Shown: piece after piece, positions 46,310 to 58,520 of the stretch
Layout: the number at the start of each line of letters is the position of its first letter
How positions within the stretch are numbered: position 1 is the stretch's first letter
Assembly (NCBI RefSeq): GCF_021347895.1
Contig: NC_067135.1
Location: forward strand, 23,385,847-23,449,846
DNA length: 64,000 nucleotides
From: Acanthochromis polyacanthus
Taxonomy: Eukaryota; Chordata; Actinopteri; Pomacentridae
Direction of reading: 5' to 3'
The notes under the pieces: generated by a model
What the model saw: only the letters and a program-made list of their open reading frames with translations
The model's database searches: none
What the model was told of the DNA's origin: nothing
Program-made: the position numbers and the translations under genes

Positions 46310-47851
46310 AAGCTTCACTGGTGTAGATACTCATTTGTCTGACAAAAAAGCCCTGAAGAAGGTTCTATATGGTGGTTCTAGAAGTCAGAACACACCTAGC
46401 ATTTTCAAACAGCCTGTCAGTTCCTGCAGTGGATTATTAGCGTGACTCTTGGCAAGAAAAGGAGAGTTGAAGTGCGTTAGACAAACATCTGTCTCAAAAA
46501 CTTAATCCTCGTGTTGTTTTTGTCGAGTGCTGTTTAGATCTCAAAGGAAAACCCAGTTGAGAGAAGTTTCCTCCGAGGCACTCCTTCAATTAACACGTCT
46601 TCTGGTCTGTTGTTCAGTAAATGAGCTGAGGAATGGAGTTCAGAAGGTTCCAAACAAAGAACTCGACTACACGAGGAGTTTTCCTGGACCTTAAAATGTG
46701 GAACATGTAGAAACAGTGAGACCTCGAGCAGAACCTCCCGTTACTGAAGAATGATTACAAACTTCATAACCTGTGACTGTTTATCTACAGCGTCCTTTAG
46801 TGGGAAAATGAAAGTTAAAAAGAGCATTTTGTTGAATACAAATATGGAATCGGTTTAAATAATGAAAGTGATGCCACAACAACCGTCGGTTCTGAAAGAT
46901 CAGTGCATGTGTAGGGTAAAACTCGATTTTATTCCTGTTTCATGATATTTGCTTGCCTTATCTCAACTTTGTGTGTTTAACCACTATTAGACTGATATTC
47001 TGTATATTTGTGATATTGATGCTCTTCTGGATTCCTTACATCTGATTTGTTTTGTTTTTGCTGTTGCTGGACTTCAGTTGTGTCTTCACATGCAGGATCA
47101 ATTAACTACAGTGTTGAACCAATGGAGTTCTGTCTAGTTTTGTTTCTGTAGCGCTTGTTTGACTGATAATGGAGCATGTTTTCATAAAAGTGGCCATCTT
47201 TAGCTCATCTGGATTTGTTCCTAAAGGCACAAATGTGGGAATCTTACCAACATGTTAATCCAAGGAGTTCTTTGATTTGGAGAGACTTTTTCCTTCTTTT
47301 TCTTTCTCAGATGTTCCGTATGAACAGAGAAAACATCCAATATGTTCTCCTATGAAGTTGGTGAAGTTGTTGTTTTCTGCTTGCAGCTCGTACAGATGCT
47401 GGTTTTCTTTGGTTCATTTTTTTTTCCTACAGTTTTAAAACGGGAAGTTTAGGTTCCATTAAAATGCCAAAAATGCTTTTTGTAGACAGTGGAAAAACTT
47501 GAATCAGAAAAATGCTTCGTCCACAACTTTTCAGATTTATTTTTGCAGTAAGTGCCTCGCTGATTTGATTTCTGGGCTTTGATTTTATTGTAATTTTCCA
47601 CTTCAGAGCACTAAATTTGAATGTTTTGCAGTGAATCGTGGCTAACAGACGGATAGTAGGACAATTTAGTGCTGCAGAAGCCTTGAGGAAGATGGTTAAA
47701 GCCCCAAGTGATGAGAAAATCGTCAAAGGAGATGCATTTTGAACTTATTTTTGTGTAAAAAAAAATGATTGAAGACATTTTTTTTTTTTTTTACACTAGA
47801 ACATTTTGAAGCACTCTGTGTGGGCTGCGACTAGCCTCTCCTTTGTTAAAA
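46310..47851. other. No gene seen
   Basis: Unique-looking A+T-rich DNA. The 99-codon minus-strand frame at 47427-47726 has no domain and no exon-like context. An 18-base T-run lies near 47780. Confidence 0.45.
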
Positions 47852-47854
47852 CTC

Positions 47855-48600
47855 GGCTGAATCCCAAACCGCCCCCTACACACTATCCCTACACACTACC
47901 CCTCCGTTTGCGCGTTCCCGCGGAGGGTCCTCCATATTAAGGGCCGTCCCAAACCGCGTAGTGCGGAGGGGGAGTGGACTGTTCAGCCCTTAAATAGCGA
48001 GTCTGCATCGATGCTCACTCTGGACAACTTTTTCAGGAAGTGCAACGTCGAAATGGAGGAGGAAACAAACATATTGATGTGAGTTCCACATGCGTCCTTT
48101 ATTTCTCCCACGCCTTTTTCACACTGACAGAACATCACAAAGAGTGGTGTAAAAAGATAAATCAAAAGAAATAAATCTTCTTCTCTGCTGACGTTTGATT
48201 CAATTGTGCACCCCCTGACACCTTAAAATTTGAACACAACTGACAGAATTCATTTATTCATTTATTCATTTGTTGGATTTGAAATGCCAGATAATAGGAT
48301 TGGAAAACATGTGAGTGAAAAAAGTGGGATGCTTTTGTCTTCTGGAAGCCGCAGCGATCCTTGTTAGTTGCAACCTGTGCCATAGCGCTACAGCCATGCA
48401 CAGTAGGCGTCTTTGTGTTACCATGGCGATGACGTCTTCCGTTTTTCCGGTGAGGCGACAGGGCATCCCATTCCTGACGATCGTATTTATACCCTCCCCC
48501 TTCAATAATAGGTGGCCTCCACAGCTGCGAGTGTGACTTCTTTTGGAGTGACACTCGGTAGTGGAGGGGGAGTGTGTAGGGGGCGGTTTGGGATTCAGCC
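47855..48600. mobile_element. MITE with ~45-bp terminal inverted repeats, CTC duplication, 746 bp
   Basis: The left end GGCTGAATCCCAAACCGCCC pairs with the inverted right end, and pairing continues through the 'cctacacact' repeats for about 45 bp with few mismatches. CTC is present on both sides (47852-47854 and 48601-48603), suggesting a 3-bp duplication as in PIF/Harbinger. Internally an ATG at about 48053 opens MEEETNILM and runs straight into a splice-donor-like GTGAGT (48077-48082), which may be the relic of a first transposase exon. No transposase domain remains. Confidence 0.72.
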
Positions 48601-48654
48601 CTCGTCTTGAGACCCACTGGTTCACCCTGACCTTTGGCTGAGCAGAGTCACCTT

Positions 48655-48804
48655 TCATGGGTCTTTTATCTGTTTTATCTTACTGTTTTATTATTTTGGC
48701 TTTTATTGTTCTCATATTGTTGATTTATTTTACTGTAAAGCACTTTGATTGGCCATAGACCTTTAAAAGTGCTATATAAATAAATCTGACATTGACATTT
48801 TAGA
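48655..48804 (+). mobile_element. L2-type LINE 3' tail
   Basis: The phrase 'tgtaaagcactttgattggc' followed by 'aagtgctatataaataaatc' and a TGACATTGACATT tail is the characteristic L2-type 3' end (a shared hairpin-like terminus and short tandem tail). It has no coding part. Confidence 0.75.
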
Positions 48805-48884
48805 ATAGATAAAAAGTGTATATAGCCATTGAAAATATAGCTTTACTTCACAAAACATAATTTTAAAAATGTAATATGGTTTGT

Positions 48885-49565
48885 TCGCTTGATTGACTTA
48901 TCTTGTACTAATACAGAAGGTAATTGTAAAATATAAACTCAAAACAGTGCAGAGGAAACATTTCAGCTGCAAAAGCAAAGACAAGCACAATAAATCTGAA
49001 ATTGTACTATTTCATTTTGAAAACAGAATTTCCTGTGTGGTTCTCCAGTGGTTTACCTCATATTTGTCTGGACGTAGCTTTTGTGTGCCAACAAACCAGA
49101 TAAAATCAGAGTCCGTGAATCTACTGTGTGGGGTGCCTCAAGGCTCCATCCTGGGCCCTATTTTATTTTTACTGTACTTTATCCCCCTGGGTAAGATCAT
49201 CCAAAGGTTCAGGGATGTTTCTTACCACTTGTATGCCGATGACATCCAGCTCTATTGTTCTGTGGATCAGAATCTGTTAAAGGTGCCACATACTCGGTTT
49301 AAGACCAGAGGAGCCCGATCATACCAGGCTGTTGCTCCCAGGCTTTGGAATGATTTTCCGCTCTCTCTCCGCTCAGTTGCGTCTGTTGACGCTTTTAAAA
49401 TTCAACTTGAAACCTTCTTGTTTGCTCAAGCATTTGCTTAGTTTCTGGGGCTGTTATGATCTTATTTTTAGTGTTGACTATTTCTGTGCATTTAATTGTT
49501 GTTTTTTATTCATGCTGTGAAGCACTTTGTGGCTCTGTCTGTGAAAGGTGCTTTATAAATAAAAT
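48885..49565 (+). pseudogene. L2-type LINE with internal deletion
   Basis: A single 182-codon frame (48893-49441) joins two distant parts of an L2-type RT. The N-terminal part has LQWFTSYLSGRSFCV, CGVPQGSILGPILFLLY and the intact catalytic box YADDIQLY (49232-49255). After DQNLLK the sequence jumps to the C-terminal block RGARSYQAVAPRLWNDFPLS and FKIQLETFLF. Roughly 200 or more residues normally lie between them. The 3' UTR ends with the L2-type phrase 'gaagcactttgtggctctgt' and 'ggtgctttataaataaaatt'. The frame is open but cannot encode a working enzyme. Confidence 0.87.
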
Positions 49566-51365
49566 TTACTTTACTGTGTGTGTTCAGTGAAATTAAGCAG
49601 CAGACCTGTCAATGCATTCACAAAATAAGACATTTTTTAACAAGTCCAGGAAGAAATGTGCAGAAATAAAATAAAAACTCCAGTAGAACTATAGCCTGTG
49701 TGGTCCATGAAAGCAGCTTATTGTTGTGAAGCACAAATTCACTCGCAGTTTCTTTCTTTCATTCGGCCTCGGCTTCTCTTCTGTGCTTTTCAGCAACACT
49801 CCTGTTTGTTTAGGAGGAGCTTAAGGCAGCGAGGTCGCACAATAATTCATCTGTGACGTGACTCGAGACCGAATCCAACGTGGTAAAACTTCACACGTCT
49901 GTTCCTGAGCAGCAGCTTGGAGGAGGTGGACTGGAGGTGAAGGCTGCTGTGTTTCATGATCATCACCAAAAACACACTATGTCTGTCCTCCTGTCACCTG
50001 CTGCACCTCACAACAACAGACAGGAAGTCAAATTCATCAAGCTAAAAGAAGTTGGTTAAAGTCTGGCACGATGATTATTCAAACAAAGACAAATGTGCAT
50101 CGAACAAAAGGACACAGTAGAGTAGCATGCATCAGCTGAAAATAAGTTAAACACATAATTACATTATTATATAACATATAATTGCAGTATTTGGCAATGG
50201 CTCGAGCAAAAGTTAGAAAATTTGTTTGCGTATATTGGGTGTTATATTAATATAAATGAAATGTAACACAAAATATTTTACAGATGAAAAGAATAAAAAT
50301 GCAATAAAATAAAACGACCCCTAACTTCATGAGGGGGAAGAGGAAAAAGTCCAATAAAATTAAATAAAAGAATGAAGTTAGTAAATGGGCAAATAAATAA
50401 ATGGATAAATAAAAATATAAGATCAAAGTAGAGAATAGCAAAATAAATGTCAAAAACAGAATAAGAAAAAATAAAATCAGTCAAAAACCTGAATAAAAAG
50501 GTGGATTTTTGAGAAAACATCAACACTTTCTGTTGTCCGTAAGCAAGTCGTAGCTCCAATAGCAAAATAAATTCTAAATAATAAATAAAGAAAATTAGTT
50601 ATAAATCAATTCCTCAAACATAATGATTGAAGACCTGAGGAAACACTTTCTTAAACAACGCATGCAACAAGGAAGCAGCAGATGGGATAAAACAAGACAA
50701 CAAAATATAAATAAATAAAATAGATTCTAAGAGTATTAAATAAATTAAATCCATCAAATCAATTAATTCATGGTGGTTTTAGAGTCAGTTTGGAAGATAT
50801 AGGTACGTATATAACTGTTTTTTTTTTTGAATATGTGCAAAATAACAGCAGTTTGCTTGAAGTTTTACTGTTAAACTCCATCATTTTTGACAGTACAATG
50901 AATGTTTAGAGAATAATGGATTCACCGTTTACACCCCAAGCTGATTTCTCCATAGTCGAGTGCAGTTTTCGTGGAAAATCTAGTTTTAGAAAGATAAAAA
51001 GTCAAACCTCACACTCTAAATTCTATGATAAAAAGTATGAAATGAGCTGATTTGTTGCTCCTGTTTGAAGGCACGTCTGAGATGAAGATGAACAAAATGG
51101 CAAAAGTTATTGAAGCAGAATATCACACCATGCAGTAATTTAACAGAAACGGCCTCGTCAGAGTCTCCACAAGACTCCTGTAGGTGTTCACTGATGTACG
51201 TTTGGCAGAAACTGTGTCCAGCAGAAATTTGCTAGAATCTGGCAGCGATATGTGAAGTCAAAACGCAGCACAGAGAATGACAGCCAGATATATTCTCCAG
51301 CAGGACGCAAGGAAACGTATTTTCATCATTGCTGTGTACTTTTATGTACACCCCAGAAGCACTTG
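49566..51365. other. No gene; A-rich simple sequence
   Basis: 50250-50760 is an A-rich, AATAAA-type simple stretch that generates minus-strand frames of Phe/Leu/Ile. The remainder has no recognised feature. Confidence 0.45.
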
Positions 51366-53290
51366 ATTACCTTGAGGGAACAATCATGCTTGTGGTTGAT
51401 GTACACACATTTTTCGACAGCTACTTAAGGGAAAAAAAATCATGGTTTGGGTTAAAATACACACACAGAAATGCTTGATATTTGCTTTGTACTTTCATTT
51501 TCACTCACTGTTCACAGCCTAAAGCTACTTTGCCAAGTTTGGGAACCAAAACTTCTTGGTTACATTAAGATAAAAGTCATGATTTAGTTTAAAATACTCC
51601 CATGCAAATGCTTTTTACTTTCATTTTTAGTCACTGTTTTCAGTCACTGGTTTTATTCATGCTCCAAAACTTCTTGGTTACATTAAGGAAAAGATCATGA
51701 ATTAGGTTAAGACACCCATCCACATTCTTCTTGGTTGTTTTTCACTTTGATTTTTAGTCAGTGTTTCTTTTTACGCTACGTTTAGGCACCAATAGTTCTT
51801 GATACGCTTGAGAAAAGATCATGTTTTAGGCTAAAACACACCCACATAAATGCTTTTCAGTTGCTTTGTACTTTCGTTTTTAGTCACTGTTTTTGGTTGT
51901 TTTCAGTGACTGTTTTGATTCATGCTCCAAGTTCCACAACTACGTGGTTTACATTAAGGAAAAGGCCATGATTTCGGTAAAAAATACACCCATCCACATG
52001 CCTTTCAGTAGCTGTTTGCTTTCATTTTTAGTCACTGTTTTTGTTCACATCTCAAAGCTGTTTTGTCAACTTGGTTATATTTGGGGGGGAAGTCATGGTT
52101 TGGGATTAAAAATATGCCCATCCATGTGTTTTTAGTGGCTGTTTTCTTTCATTTTTAGTCTTTGTTTTCAGTCACTGTTTTTGTTCATGCTTCAAAGCTA
52201 CTTTGTCAAGTTTAGGTACCAAAACTACTTGGTTATGTTAAAGAAAACATGTTTTCAGTTAAAATACACCAACGCAAATGCCTTTGAGTTGCTTTTTACT
52301 TTCGTTTTTAGTCACCGTTTTTAGTTGTTTTCGTTCATAGTCCAAGTTCCAAAACTTCTTGGTTAGACTGAGGAAAAGATCATGGTTTAGGTTAAAAACA
52401 CTCATCATCATTCTTTTTAGTTTTTTTTTTTTTTTTTTTTTTTACTGTCATTTTTAGTCACTGTTTCTGTTCATGCTACAAAACTACTTTAAGCTTAGGC
52501 ACCAATAGTTCTTGGTTATGTTTGGAGAAAAAAAATCATATTTTAGGTTAAAATATACAAACAAATGCTTTGTAGTCACTTTTTTACCTTCATTTTCAGC
52601 TACTGTTTCTGTTTTCACGGCAAAGCTGCTTTGTTAAGTTTAGGAACCAATAGTTCTTAGTTATATTTGAGGGAAAAAATATGGTTTAAGCATAAAAAAT
52701 ACTCACACAAATGCTTTTTAGTCACATTTTATTTTCATTTTCAGTCACTGTTTGTCTAGCTTGTCAAGTTGCAGTACCCTAACAACTTGATTACATTTAG
52801 GGGAAAAAATCATGGTTTGGGATTATATATAGCCGTTCACATGTTTTTTTAGCTGCTTTTTTCTTTCATTTTTAGTCACTGTTTTCAGTTGTTTTCGGTC
52901 ATTGTTTTTATTCATGCTGCTTAGCCATGTTTAGAAACCCAAACTACTTGGTTAAGTCAAGGTAAAGTTCATGGTTTCGGTTAAAATACACCCATCCACA
53001 TGCTTTTTATTTTCATTTTTCGTCACTGTTTTTAGTTGTTTTTCGGTCACTGTTTTTGTATTTTTTTTCTTTTGTACTTTGTCAGTTTAGCACCAATAGT
53101 TCTTGGTTATGTTTGGGAAAAGACCATGTTTTAGGTTAAAACACAACCATGCAAATGCTTTTAGTTGCTGTTAACTTTAATTTTCTGTCTGTTTTCTGCT
53201 GCTGTTCACCTTTATTTTTGCTTCAAAATTTCTTGGATGCATTTCACAAAAACATCATACTTTGGGTTAAATGGCAACCATGCAGACTTT
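51366..53290. repeat. Old satellite-like array, about 15 units of ~140 bp
   Basis: Each unit contains, in order: 'caccaatagttcttggttat', 'ttaggaaaagatcatggttt', 'gggttaaaatacacccatc', 'catgctttttagttgctttt', 'actttcatttttagtcactg' and 'ttcatgctccaaagctactt'. The 'tcatg' anchor recurs at about 51383, 51440, 51575, 51690, 51818, 51964, 52092, 52247, 52378, 52536, 52677, 52810, 52969, 53123 and 53253, mostly 115-160 bp apart. Units differ heavily, and one carries a long T-run (52420-52443). A repeat with this wording is widespread in teleosts. Confidence 0.88.
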
Positions 53291-54996
53291 CTGTTGTTTT
53301 CTATGTTGCTAGCTTGAAAAAAAATGAACATCTCACAGTTTTACAGCCTTTTTCGTCACCATAATGTGTTCTGCGCTGTGGACTAGCATAGCTCTGACAC
53401 ATCTTTGGACTTCCTTTCACTTCACCATGTCAGGAAAAACATCCCATTTAAATTGAATTATTTTGACTTCATCTGGCAATAATGATTTCGATTCTGCATC
53501 CATTACGCCCCTTTCACCCCCTCCTGCTCACTTTGCTGGAAATTTCTCAAGTGCTCATTCGGTCTAAACAAAAGGGCAAACTGCTGTGGATGTGAGCCTA
53601 AGGAGGCGAACTGTCTGTGGGCAGAAATAGATGGATGAGAGCAGATAAAGAGGATGAAATGCAGTCGCTGTGTGATAAAGAGGAAGACGCTCATCAGCGC
53701 TAATGGATGCAGCACAAACCGGCTCTGTAATGAATGTTTTTATTACTTAGTCGTCCCAGCGTGAGTCGTCCGGATGATGCGAGCATAACGCCGGTCGTCA
53801 CCTCATCAATCTCGGGCTCATTGTTTTGTGTGGAGCGGGTCACCTCTGGCTTTCATGTGGGATAACTCATGTCGACTCCGTGACACTTTCCTGGCCGCAG
53901 CAGACACATTTGTGGATATCGAGGTTGATGTTTCTGTGGCTGACAGCCTGATGTGTCTGTGCCACGGCAATTTGTGCTGTTTATGTTTGTCAGCCGTGAA
54001 TCGTTTGCATCTTCTAATAGTGTTTGGGAGAGTTTGTGAATGCAGGCTCGGTCACAAGCGCTCCTTTGTGTGCTGGCATGAATCACTGATGCACATTCTG
54101 TTTGATGTGGTCAGCTCACAGATAATGCCTTTTCTTTTTTCCTTGGAAGTTTATTCAGTCATGAGCAGCGATTTGCACAGAACATGTCCTCTGGTCAAAC
54201 ATGTTTCCTTTGCTTTCGGCTTTAAAAAGCAGCACAGAGTGGAACAACTTAAAATTCCTGCAGCGGTTTCTCCCCTCAGGGTGGAGGAAAGACTAGATTT
54301 TGGAACAGTGTACTGCTTTTAGTGGTTTTTTTTTATTGGTTCACTGTGGAGTTTGAGTTCCTCTAATGAACAGAATTGGCTCTGCGGTAGGTGAGTTAAC
54401 TACGATAAGATCTGTACAATTAATCATATCCAACAGACGGTTGGTCCAACTTAGAGATCTTTCCAGACTAATTTATTAGAAGGCCCCAGGTGGGGGATTA
54501 AAGTTTGGGCTACAGTAATATATTACCTTCTTGGCCCTGCTAGTTTAACAATATCAGCTAATGGAAGCAGGAGGTACAAGAGCAGCAACTAGCTGAGCAT
54601 GACTGCGCAGAACTGAAGGTGAAATGATTAATAATCTCTTAAAAGTCCTGAGAATGAAGGTGAACTTTATCTGGTAATAATATGGTAGATGAGAGAGTTT
54701 TATCGCCTGGTTGAAGATCAAGAATTCACTTTGAAATCGGACAAAAGCTGTTCAATTTAGGCTACCAGAATACAAATACACGAGCTAACAGGACCACAGC
54801 AGATGTGTTTTACTGAGATGTATATGAGTATTACCCCTAGAGGGAGTTTGCAAATCATCTCAGCTTAAAAAAAAAATCTCAAAATCTAAGCCTGATTGTT
54901 TGCGTTCACTTCTGCACACTTTTCAGAAGAGTGTAATTGTAGCAGGACGCTCTGAATGAAACACCTAAATGCTGGCCAGAGGTGAACATTCATCAT
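53291..54996. other. No gene supported
   Basis: The longest non-repeat frame of the window lies here (53828-54322 plus strand, 164 codons). It has no recognisable domain, starts in ordinary sequence and shows no protein-like periodicity I could rely on. It is treated as chance. Confidence 0.4.
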
Positions 54997-55140
54997 AGAA
55001 GTCTTTGTCATGGTGCCAATTTGTCAGCTAAACCCCCACAATGCCCTTTGCCTAAAATATGAACTAGTTGGAGGTCATTAATCACCACAGAAGTCTTTGT
55101 CATGGTGCCCATTTGTTAGCTAAACCCCCACAATACTTTG
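54997..55140. repeat. Two-copy direct repeat, 92-bp period
   Basis: 'agaagtctttgtcatggtgc' followed by 'atttgtyagctaaacccccac' occurs at 54997 and 55089 with two differences. Only two copies are seen. Confidence 0.85.
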
Positions 55141-55378
55141 TTACCATCAGGAACTGCCTATAGTCTGAGTGACGCATCCTACACGATAAGTCTCCACCTG
55201 GTGAATCAACCAGGTACCACACCTGATCTACAATGTATTTTCTGACATAAATATCGAGAAAACAGGTTTTTGCCATATTTTAGAGCTTGTGTAGTATGAG
55301 CAGTACTCATACAATCTCCACAGTCTGTGTCCTACTAGAGCTCTACAACAAGGTTCATGATCACCTTCTTAACATTAA

Positions 55379-55744
55379 CCCTGGGCCGAGTATACTCAGT
55401 TCACGCTTACTCGTACACACAACCAAAATCGAACATTCTCGGCTCAACACGTGTGACTTGTTTATGATTGCTAATTAACATAAAATATGCACACACCCGT
55501 ATGTTTGGTAAGATATAAACACTGGCCCCAAATTTGCTTATTTCAAACGATAAAGCCTTATGAGCCGTTATAACAAAGCCGCAATTACGAAGCTTTTATC
55601 GGGGCTGCGTACTGGCCGACATTCAATATGGCGAACGTCTACGACAATGCGACCTCGCAAGACTTGATTGATATTTTATGGATTAGGTGGTTTTAGTATA
55701 TGTTTTAGTATATGTACTTCTCTAGAAACATGGCCTTGTAAGGG
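55379..55744. mobile_element. piggyBac-like MITE flanked by TTAA, 366 bp
   Basis: TTAA stands at both edges (55375-55378 and 55745-55748). The ends begin CCCT on the left (CCCTGGGCCGAGTATAC) and, inverted, on the right (CCCTTACAAGGCCATG). TTAA targets with CCC-starting ends are the piggyBac signature. The interior is more G+C-rich than its surroundings. It contains an ATGGCGAACGTCTACGAC start with a 22-codon frame (MANVYDNATSQDLIDILWIR..) that might be a relic of a transposase start. Inverted-repeat pairing beyond the first bases is imperfect. Confidence 0.55.
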
Positions 55745-55748
55745 TTAA

Positions 55749-57555
55749 GGAGTAGCTTAATGCACTGCACAGTACTAAATTGGTTCTACATTTATTATGT
55801 AGGAAAATAGTTTCTAATTGGTAGCCAATATTGGCGGATTATATTGAATGATTTGGATCAAATTGGAGGGTTAAAAAGTTCATCTTGAATGTATCGGCAA
55901 GAAAAAAAACTGAATTTTCACCAAATTTAAGTGTTTGAACAAGCAGGAGTAAACATAGCTATACTAGTTAGCCATACTGGTTAAGCTACCAACATGTCAA
56001 CAAAGAAAAATATCACGATATAAAGCATGTTAAACCATCTATAAGCTCTGGTTGTTTATATCTGTTCACTACGGCAATTCATCAGATGTTTTTTACTATA
56101 AGAATTATAGCCGTGATCCCCACTCATTTACAAGCAATCCAGCAGCAAAAATACAAATATTTTACATCTGAGATGATGTAAAAGAACCAATTAGAACACA
56201 AACACTGCGCTGGGTTTTGGTGCGTAGCTGAATAATCACTATTAATTATTGCACAGACAAACAGCAGCATGTGTGTGTTTGTGTATCTCACTGAGGCTTA
56301 ATAATGTGTAGAAGAGTCCCAGTGATCCATCACAGCCGGCCTGCTGTTTACTCACCTCCGGGGCTTGAACACAACCGCCATAATTGATTTACTTACATTC
56401 TTTAATCACTGATGTTTTTTGTTTCCTTTGGGCTCCATTTATTCTTCTACTTCTTTAGTATGTTTGATGTGGATGACGGCATGAGTAAATATATTTAAGG
56501 AGGTGAATTTCTCTTTCGATGTGACTTTGATTTTCAGCATTTAGCCTTAAAATCATCATGTCATGACAAATCTCTTCAAATTGTAAGGAAATCATCCTTT
56601 CAATCTAATAGTTTCCTTCCTTTATCCCGTTCTCTGGAATAAATAGTGGCATGCTTTTGGTTTCACTTGACCTTCTCCTTCCGCTCATCCATCTTAAGCC
56701 TCAAGACTTCAGAATAAATGCCCAAAACATGACAGATTTGGGCTTTCTAAACATCGACTTTGTCCGAATTTCTCCGTTGACCGTGAGCCGTGGCACCAGA
56801 ACAGCTAAACTGCGACTCCCGAGAAAGTTGTAAAACACAAACCAGAGCGCAGCAAATGCACACGAGTTAAGTGCACAAAGAAAACAAGGCGATATTCCAG
56901 CACCAAACGTAGACAAACAGACGTTTCTTCAGGTTGTTGTTGCTCCGACTGACCCGATTGCTCAGACCTGCTGCGTATTTCATTTCATGCTGCATTACTC
57001 CCCCTGTGTGTGTTGGTGTGCTGTTTCTCTTTGTTTATGCAAACACAAATGTAAATCTTAATCCTTCTGTTTTCCTGTTTGCACGCTGGATATCTTCGGC
57101 GTGTGATGGAGACAAATTAAGAGACAGATGCATTAGCGGATTAGTCTCGGCCGTGGATTCTGCTTCATACTCGGCTCGGCCCGCTCTGGATCGCAGATAG
57201 ACGCTGATAAGACGAGAAGCAAAGCAAATCGCTGCGAGGAAGACGGCGATGTGCATGAAAATGAAACGCAAAAGAAGTTTTAAAAGAAGTGACAGCTGAC
57301 AGTGGGTTGAATTCATACATTATTCGTGGTGATTCTAGAGTAACCAACCTTTTGCTGTGATTTATGCGACGCAATAAGCTGCAATAGGAGGCCATCTGAA
57401 GAAAGGGAAATAAGTGACATTTTAGGTAATAGAAATGTAATAACTTTGCATTGATAATACAGCTTCTAAATGTCAGGATGCAGATTTATGAGCTAACAAT
57501 GAAAACATCAAGACATCAGTTGACATCTTCAGAGTTTGTTGTTGACCTTGAAATA
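55749..57555. other. No gene seen
   Basis: Unique-looking DNA. Frames of 60-93 codons on both strands at 56651-57395 overlap each other and carry no motif. Confidence 0.45.
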
Positions 57556-58520
57556 GCATTAGACAACAATTTCTCACCAATTGGACACTCAGTGGCTTTC
57601 CAGACACGTGAATGTTAGACGACCTGCTGTTAGCTAACATTACCAGGACATTTGAATCATGTGGCTTGTTGTTCTATATAAAAATTACTCCATTTCCACC
57701 TCCAAGTGCATCAAAACAGATTTAGGAAACTTCCAGTTTCTACTGGATATAACTTAAGTTCATTTAGGTAATAAAGGAGTGGAAGGTTTGTTATTTTAGC
57801 TAATAAGACACATTTCACAATGAAAAAGGACAGAAAATGGTGCTTGTGGTCCTCTCCAAGTTTTAAACATCAGCAGGGTTGTAACGAACTTGGTGAAAGT
57901 ACTTTTTCTTCCATCTAAAACGACCCTGAATTGGATTTCTGCAAGAGTTGGAACATGTACAAAGGGTCCTGCACAAGGAAACAGCCTTATCTGTTCATAA
58001 GCCAACATACTGGACTAATACTAGCATGACTCTGCATAAAGTAGTGCACCATTTCAGCGTTATGAAATTATCCTATCATATGATTTTAAAACAGCAAAAT
58101 CATCTCAAGTCCATGAGATGTGACCTAAAGATCCAGAACAGCCTGTAAGGAAACTATGACCTAATGGGTTTAGCATGTTTCATATTTAGCATGCTTTTAT
58201 TCTGAAATACAGCCTCAAAGAGACCAAAACAGCTGCAAATTAAGAGTCAAATATATCAGGATCTCAACAGGGACAATGCAAATAAACAATATTTGAATGT
58301 AAATCTTTTTTCAAACCACTTAGAAAATATTTTACAGCCAAACAACATTTTAAAAAAGTGCAAGAATTTACTCGGATAACATAAAAGACTAAAGCAGCAC
58401 ATTTAAAAGAAATCCAAAACAAAAAGGAATATAAACATTCTATAAATGCCACTGACGGATTTATGTAAAAAGTGGTTTGTATTTCCAATTTAAATATACG
58501 TAGCTAAGTTGAATGCAGAA
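57556..58520 (+). repeat. Dispersed ~1-kb repeat, copy A
   Basis: Shares with copy B (60841-61414, continuing at 62990) the ordered phrases 'cttgttaatgttagctaac'-like text, 'caagtgcaycaaaacar', 'ggaaggtttgtt', 'agaccaaaacagctg', 'agtcaaatatatcagratctc', 'aaacaatatttgaatgtaaatc', 'tcaaaccacttagaaa', 'caaaacaaaaaggaata'. The part at 57960-58075 (cagccttatctgttcataag) also matches 63290-63365. Divergence is high, so the copies are old. The class is unknown. Confidence 0.6.

Noticed and set aside
53828..54322. 164-codon plus-strand frame
   Set aside because: No domain, no family resemblance and no splice or promoter context. Length alone is not convincing in 64 kb of DNA.
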